Assembly (NCBI GenBank): GCA_005765155.1
Contig: VCCP01000004.1
Span: forward strand, 5,332,001-5,396,000
Source: Zelopaecilomyces penicillatus
Taxonomy: Eukaryota > Ascomycota > Sordariomycetes > Hypocreales > Pseudodiploosporaceae
Length of the DNA stretch: 64,000 nucleotides
Direction: 5' to 3'
Shown: piece after piece, positions 57,187 through 64,000 of the stretch
Position numbering within the stretch: position 1 is the stretch's first letter
Layout: each line of letters starts with the position of its first letter
Notes under the pieces: model-generated
What the model saw: only the letters and a program-made list of their open reading frames with translations
The model's database searches: none
Told to the model about the DNA's origin: nothing
Made by a program: the position numbers and the translations under genes

Positions 57187-60113
57187 TAACAACCTTTTTC
57201 GAAGGAAATTGAAACGGTACCTGAGGTGGTCATTGTGACGTCTTCAACAAATCTACAAGAGGAACTCGTTAGGTAAATCAAGGAGCAGCAGCTGATATCT
57301 GATTATACATCAGTTTCAATGATCCCATTTGATGAACTTAGTCAAGAAGCAATATCACGCAAGGCAGTTATTTTCGTTGCAGATCTTGCTAATCCTATTT
57401 TGCACGAAATCGAGGATGAAGCGTTCTTGATTCTTAGGTCAATGTTGACCTCAGCCAGCAGCATTCTCTGGCTATCGTCCGGCAGTAATCTGGCTGGATC
57501 TACTCCAGCTTATGCGCTGGTTGTGGGTCTTGGGAGAGTCATTCGTGCGGAACGCAACGGATTCAAATTCATAAATCTTCAGCTATCTAAGTATGCTTTT
57601 GGCGATACCCTGATGTCCAGTGAGTCCTTGGGGGTTGTCATTTGCATTTTCCAAGAGACTGTCAGCCGACCTCAGGGAACCATAGGGGAGTCTGAGTACC
57701 TGGAAAATAATGGAGTAATCTACATCGACCGCCTCGTCCAAACTCCACAGTTCAATGAAGTCATGAGTGTTAAACACTCGACTCGCAAGTCAAAACAGCT
57801 GCCTTTCGGAGGTGACGAAAGTAATCCCAAGAGGGCTTTGAAGTTGGAGATTTCCGCCCCAGGTATGCTTAGCACTCTGCGATTTGTCGAAGATGACATA
57901 TACCATGAGCCGTTACGGGAGAGCGAAATCGAGCTCGAAGTAATGGCTGTAGGGCTCAATTTCCGTGATGTCATGATCGCCATGGGCCAGCTATCAGATA
58001 CCTATCTCGGCGACGAGTGCGCTGGTACCATTACCAGAGTCGGGGCGTCAGTGAAGGGTATGCAGGTTGGAGACCGCATCTTTGGTGTTGCCCACGGCTC
58101 ATTCCGCACCTACTACCGCGATGAGGCGAGACTCTTCCAAAAGATCCCTGATGGCATGACATTTGAGAGCGCCGCTGCTCTTCCGCTGACCTATTGCACG
58201 GCTTATTATGGTTTAATCTACCAGGCTCGTCTTCGAAATGGCCAGAGCGTGCTGATACATGCCGCAGCAGGTGGTGTCGGCCAAGCAGCCATCGTGTTGG
58301 CGAAGCGCATTGGCGCAGAGATCTTCGTGACAGTGGGGACCGCTGATAAAAAGAAGTTCATCCAAGCAGAGTATGGGATACCAGAAGACCATATCTTCTA
58401 TAGCCGCGATATATCATTCAGCAAAGGCATCATGCGCATAACCCATGGTCGCGGTGTTGATGTCGTGCTCAACTCGCTGTCAGGTGAAGCGCTGCGGGCA
58501 TCGTGGCAGTGTGTTGCCCACTTTGGAACATTTGTGGAGCTCGGCCGTCGCGACATTGATGCCCATTCCAAGTTGGATCTTGACATCTTCATCAAGAATG
58601 TAACATTTACTTCAGTGAATTATGCGATTCTCCTTGCTATAAATAAGCCATTGGCATCTCAGTTGTGGGCCGAAGTCGTCGATATGGCTAGGAAAGGCGA
58701 GGTCTTCCCAGCTCCCTTGGATGTATATGCCTATAGCCAAATGGAAGAAGCATTTCGCAGACTTCAAGGCGGGAAACACATTGGAAAAATCGTCCTGAAA
58801 CCTTCGAAAGAAGATGTAGTGGATGTGAGTACGCCATGACATTTTATTGGGCGGATTAATTGACTTACTCTTCACTTTAGATAATTCCCCAAGTCGCTGA
58901 GCCGGTCAAGCTAGACCAAGACGTCTCTTACCTAGTAGCGTGAGGTCTTGGAGGCTTAGGTCGTAGTATGGTAAGAAGGCTTGTCGAACGTAGAGCACGA
59001 AATCTGATCCTTGTGTCTCGCTCTAGTGCTGTAAGTGAGGCGGCACAGGCGACGGTCGCAGAACTTCGCAGCAACGGGGTAAGGGTGGAGGTTTACGCTT
59101 GCGATATAACCGACAAAGATAGCCTTTCGCTTGTGCTTGAAGATGTAAAAGATAAACTGCCTCCAATTCGTGGTTGCATCCAAAGCGCCATGGTTCTCAA
59201 GGTGAGAGAAGCAAATCCCTCTGTTGACTTGCCTTCCATGTGCTAACAAATGCGGATGAAGGATGCCATGTTTGAGTCGATGACTCCTAATGATTTCCGA
59301 GACGCGATGAAGCCCAAGGTAGACGGTTCATGGAACTTGCACACAATGTTACCAAGAAATCTCAACTTCTTCGTGCTACTCGCCTCGGCGAGCGGGATTA
59401 CGGGAACACGAGGCCAGGCGAATTACGCCTATGGAAACACATACCAAGATGCCCTGGCATATCATCGCGTCTCTCAGGGGCAGCATGCCATCGCCATTGA
59501 CCTTGGATTGGTTCTGAGCGTCGGATATGTTGCTGAGCATCATGCTGAAACTGTGGACTACCTAAAGGATTGGGGTTTCATGGGAATTCGTGAGGATGAG
59601 TTCTTGACCATGATCGAGTATGCGATTGATCCAGTGAATGCTCCATCATCCTCCATCCCTTGTCAGATAACTGCTGGTATTGAGTCGCTTGCTTTGATGC
59701 GGCAAAAGGGGCTTGAGGAACCGTATTACATGCGCGACCCGCTCTTCTCCCACCTCCGTGCGGCGGACGCTGTCACCTCAGAGAGGACGGAGGCTGAGAC
59801 CAACCAGCGTGTTCTCAGCCTCTTACAGGCAGCTGAGTCTCTGGAGGCAGCGGCAGCCATTGCCTGCGAAGCATTAATATCTAAACTATCCAAGGTGCTT
59901 TCATATGACCTAGAGGATATCGATTCCAATAAGCCGTTGCACGCCTTTGGTGTTGACTCGCTCGTTACTGTAGTCATTCGATATTGGCTGATACGTGAGT
60001 TAGCAGCAGATTTGGCTGTCTTTGATATCGTGGCCGCACCTAGCATTGCAGCTTTAAGTACTATTGTGGCGGAGAAGAGCAAGTATGTTGATAGCGAACG
60101 GTGGGAGAATTGA
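57187..60113 (+). pseudogene. 3' remnant of a second highly reducing PKS (ER-KR-ACP)
   Basis: Coding begins abruptly near 57200 in the linker before ER and runs through exons to 58824, 58881..59201 and 59262..60113. ER is well kept: GLNFRDVMIAMGQL and the nucleotide motif HAAAGGVGQAA. KR includes LLASASGITGTRGQANYAYG with its Tyr, and the ACP has FGVDSLV with its Ser. KS, AT, DH and methyltransferase domains are absent. Lesions are TAA at 57274-57276 and TGA at 58941-58943, the latter in the KR nucleotide-binding loop (YLVA, stop, GLGGLGRSM), where families have Gly. A stop at 57187 marks the limit of readable frame. There is no terminal release domain, and the ER differs strongly from that of the 22-kb PKS, so this is not a local duplicate of it. 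Confidence 0.88.
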
Positions 60114-61063
60114 TGGTGGGTAAACAAGCACGTTCAGAGTGATGCCTTACATTGCCGAGTTGAGTGGCATGGAAACCATGTGTGATTGAAATCAAAGGCT
60201 TGAATAGTTCAGTAGCGCGGAATGTGTTAGAGTCAATTGAGCAATGATGTTCGCTTTTTTCTGGAAGCATTGGCGTTACCATCGCGTAGTGTCTTGAAAG
60301 CACCCAAATTGATGCCGAGATTGTTGCTGCCTGGTTTCATACTTCACTTGTCGAATCATTAATTAAGCAACAAATCACCCCGCTTGATAACAATCCAGTC
60401 GAGTGTTATCACCTTGCCCGACTCCTTACGTCTAGGCCAGGATATCTACACCATAACCGCACCTAACTTGATGGTTTATGCTTTCTTATTAAGGGTTACG
60501 CTGATGACTTCATAACACAACCAACGCCGTGTTTCAGTCTCAACCGTGGGTCTCCTTCAATTGACCCAAGCCATTCTTCACGGCGCTCTATAATGTTAAT
60601 GACGTTAATGTCAAGAGTGGTCCAGAGCGTGTCGATATACTCAGTGCTAGGGACTTTCACAGCGACTTTAAGAGTAGGCGCAGAACCTTTTGAGCGAACG
60701 GAAAGCTTTTGAGTGAGAGTCTAAGAATATAGTAAAAAAACGGACACAGCAGCGAACGGGTCGCAGATGCTATAGACGAATTCTTAATAACGCATCTGTA
60801 GCGAGTCCATATTTATATACTTCAAGATTGCGCAGCTGTGTCGTCGAGTGAGCTGTTCAACATTATTATTTGAAGTTGCGTTGTACGCAGTAGGAAATCC
60901 ACGAATCTAACATCGAATTGTGCGAGGACTTCAGTGATTAGGCAAGCTCGGGATGCTACAGAAACAAGTTGGACACTTTAATAAACCTACGAGAGTCATT
61001 CGAACCATAGAGTTTGTCTATTCTAAATTATGATAAAGACATGAAAAGAAAGGACACTGCGTT
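60114..61063. other. intergenic between PKS remnant and O-methyltransferase
   Basis: Convergent 3' flanks. No gene is recognised. Confidence 0.5.
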
Positions 61064-62828
61064 CTACAGAGCTGCGTGAGCCAACCGGCATTCAACAATA
61101 CTCAAAGGCCCACGGCAGTCCCATATCTTGTATATCATTAGACCAGAAGCTCCGATAATAGAACGGAATCCAGCAGGAGTTCTTTCTATTCCATTAACCA
61201 TCATCATCATGTTGATATCCATCATGTGTGCAATCCCCATAGCATGACCATAGTTTTTCAGCAAGGGTTCTGGTGCCGATTCTACTTCATTAGATCCTAG
61301 CGTCGTGTTTATGATCATGTCGGCGATCAAAAGTCGTGAGTTAGGGCCCATGGACTTTGCAATCTGAGACAATATCACGATTGCTTCCGCATCAGGCCAG
61401 TCGTGTCTTGATTGCGCGGTGTTTGTTAGAATCGTTAGTTTCTTCGATAGACTCAGGAGTTTGACGTACATTACATATCGCAGCCAGTACACGTCAGCAC
61501 CCAGTACTGGATTTGTGTCAAAGAAATCGTGAGCAGCCAGTTGAACTCGACCTTGCGAGATAGATGCTGGATACAGGGATCTCCACGCTGAAATGCCTTG
61601 TTCGACCACTGCAGCTCTATCTTGAACGATTAGTTTTAGTGTGGGATGGGAGGCATGGAGCTCCATGCAGAAGGATCCTGTCTTCACGTCAGCGTCAGGG
61701 GTTAATACGGGACCAATAGAACGAGACTCACCAATTCCGCCGCCAACATCTACTACCGTTGCATTTTCGTTTAGTTGATCCCAGGGGAAATCATAGGTGC
61801 AAAATTGTCCCCGGCTAAGTCCCTTCATAGCTGAATGAAAAAGACCCAGTTCGGGTCTAGGTACAAGCTTTTCCGCTGGGGAGTTGAGATTTGATGATAT
61901 TGTTTCTTCAGTTGAGGATTTGTAGCACCGAAGGGGTGTTTTGCAATCCTCGGTCTCAGACACCTTTTCTTGCATCCAGTCAAATAATGACTGTTTCTTG
62001 CCAATGGCTTGCTGAAAGGCAGTGTTGGATGCATCATAGCTGTGTCCTGATTCTGGATTTGATAATGTGCTTGTGAGATAATCGCTGGCACTGAAGTTGA
62101 GACGACCCCTACACATAGCATCAGAAGGACAGATACTACGAGACCAGCGTTGAACTTTGTTATGCGGAGCATTAAATACAGGGATGTCCCCAAAAGAATT
62201 GAACTTACTGAACAACAATATACGCTCGTAAGGCAGGGTTGCTAACGAGTACCGTAGACACATGGTTGTTGGCAAAGCAGTCTTCACTAACTTCCTCAAA
62301 CATATGGTGAGAAACCAAGGCCCGCATAACTCGACCTACATCCAAAACTCAATTAGTTATATTGATCATGCCTTGGAATTCCACCACCAACCACTCACAC
62401 AATTTGCCAGCTTCAAGACCAGTTGAGCAAGCCAAAACTGTACCCGACATTCCCTCGTCACCGACTTGCGACAATATTTCGGCAATGTTATGCTCAGCCA
62501 CTAAATGCAACGCTCTGCAGATGGTGTACGACATGGCCAAGCTGGTCAGTTTATTGTGTGGCGGAACAACCAAACTTTCCAGAGAGCCAAGAGCCGCCTG
62601 TATTACTCGTGAGGCATCGTACTGTGCGCGAGGCACATCAATATTATGCACCCCACTTTGAGACTGGTTTGAGTTCTCAGAGGACTCCCATTCTGAGGCC
62701 AAAGTTTCGATGGCCTGAGACAAGACTTTGCTAACCTCGCGCAGTCTTGTGGCTGATCGCGTAGTATAGTTTGCTGGCATACTGTTCAGCCCGCGTGGAA
62801 TATCAGAAGCCTGCATTGTAAATTTCAT
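61064..62828 (-). CDS. Plant-type (family 2) O-methyltransferase
   Basis: Five exons on the minus strand, 62828..62399, 62335..62209, 62108..61732, 61677..61470 and 61406..61064, encode 494 residues, a little long for the family because of the N-terminal extension. The helical dimerisation region is followed by MRALVSHHMFEEV, FDWMQEKVSE, the SAM motif NATVVDVGGGIG near residue 302, LKLIVQDRAAVVEQG, AHDFFDTNPVLGADVYWLRY and, after splicing, VIHDWPD, whose His near 382 is the usual catalytic base. The C-terminus has LLIADMIINTTLG. Such enzymes methylate hydroxyls of polyketides and other metabolites with SAM. All splice sites are consensus and no lesion is seen, in contrast with the neighbouring PKS remnant. 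It may be a survivor of a former gene cluster. Confidence 0.88.
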
Positions 62829-64000
62829 GTATTTAGGCCAGAAACATTGGAGCGTTTAGATATCGAAAAGAAATTACAGTAACAAGTCCTATTCTATATA
62901 ATAGAGGTATTTGTTACGAGGAGACGACTTGCCCATATATTTACACTGTTAAACAGATATACTTCACAGGTATAACTTTCTTCTTTATATAGAAGGAGTT
63001 ATATGTCACTTGCTTGTATGCAAAAAACCACGTGGTGATCAAAAACAAAGCTAATTGCTCATTTTATTATGAGACGTTATTGCGGTAAGCAAAGAAACCC
63101 TAACCTTGTAATATGCTTGAAGTATACCATGCTGGCGGGGTTGTTATATCCCTATAAGGCATATACAATCTGCTGACTGCGTTTTTAGCCTGCTATCTGG
63201 TTTATATTGGCCTACTCAAATTCATAAATTTGTAAAGCGGCATAAGCGGTGTTGGTCATTTACTTTCACTCAAACTTACGATTCACACTAAGCCACCTCA
63301 ACCTATAACCGCTATAAAACAAAGCAAGCCCGCCTTCGTATGTAAATCCCTTACCTACAAACCAAGCGAGGATGTACAAGATCATAAGCTGACGCCAAGA
63401 CATTCCCCACAGTACAAGTAGTAGGGCTTACATATTTTTGCCCCTCGGGGATACCCTATCGGTGAACCACGGGTATCTGTACAACGCATAGCCGAAGATT
63501 AAGTATAGATATAAAGCAAAATCTAGATGGCTGTAATGACAAGTCATCGGAGGGAAGGTGCGTCTCACTAGCGTTATCCTTTATTGCATACTTGCAGAAG
63601 TGAAATTTTCATGACAATACCGTAAGCTCTCAAGTATTCCAGCTAAGACATTTACATCCATCCCATTGTTATACAGGTGCTGTGGTAAATAAAACTCAGT
63701 TATACTAGGTTGTGCACTACAGGATGGCTCAACTTCCCCGTCTTGGATATTGAGTACAGGATCTTCCAAAATGCTTTGCCTTCATCTTATTTACGGCTAT
63801 ATAATTTGCCCTGACACGCAATTTATAATGAAGCTTGAATTGACAACTTCACCTTTTTTGGGGGTGAGGGAGAAGGACATATAACCATTTCCAAAACTGT
63901 ATCCCTGGTCTGATACGCATACTGATTTCTATATGGCCAGAACAACGAGAAAGAGTGGACTAGACTGAAATGTCTCAGCTGTAATGTAGTGCTTGCGGTA
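62829..64000. other. AT-rich right end, no confident gene
   Basis: It holds the O-methyltransferase promoter and AT-rich DNA. A short minus-strand frame at 63581..63769 (NNGMDVNVLAGILESLRYCH) could be one exon of a larger gene, but no start or domain supports it. Confidence 0.4.

Noticed and set aside
1..64000. tRNA, rRNA and CRISPR arrays
   Set aside because: I looked for tRNA B-box-like strings, 5S rRNA motifs and regularly spaced repeats on both strands and saw none. This was by eye and is not exhaustive.

Overview
The window looks like nuclear DNA of a filamentous ascomycete, probably a sordariomycete and possibly Hypocreales. The reasons are short GT-AG introns of about 50-90 bases, Zn2Cys6 regulator and SUR7/PalI families, a highly reducing polyketide synthase (HR-PKS), and several small secreted cysteine-rich proteins. 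Gene models were spliced by hand from consensus splice sites, reading-frame continuity and family motifs. No database search was possible.

Layout. 1-6.2 kb: the 3' part of a LaeA-like methyltransferase, then two tandem sigma-like glutathione S-transferase genes with a third copy of their flanking DNA. 6.2-18.8 kb: mostly ordinary genes: a secreted M43 metalloprotease carrying a 15-bp minisatellite, a SUR7/PalI membrane protein, a small secreted protein, a GT17 glycosyltransferase, a GH18 chitinase and a secreted apple/PAN-like protein. 21-34 kb: a complete nine-exon HR-PKS (KS-AT-DH-MT-ER-KR-ACP) ending in a carnitine-acyltransferase-type release domain, flanked by small secreted cysteine-rich genes, one of them frameshifted. 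35-36.5 kb: an RBR-type E3 ubiquitin ligase.

38-60 kb is different. It is gene-poor, visibly richer in A and T, and holds many recognisable but broken genes: a secreted Cys-rich protein, a GGCT/AIG2-like protein, a Zn2Cys6 regulator, a rhodopsin-like membrane protein, a STIMATE-type vacuolar membrane protein and the 3' half of a second HR-PKS. One intact histidine phosphatase sits among them. A MITE-like inverted repeat and a possible retroelement relic also lie there. An apparently intact O-methyltransferase (61.1-62.8 kb) survives next to the PKS remnant.

Reading. The window holds one apparently intact polyketide locus with an unusual release domain, and a decaying tract that may once have held a second polyketide locus (PKS, O-methyltransferase and perhaps the broken regulator). 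The LaeA-like methyltransferase, GSTs, protease, chitinase and small secreted proteins suit a secretion-rich, accessory-type region, but no functional link between them is shown by the sequence.
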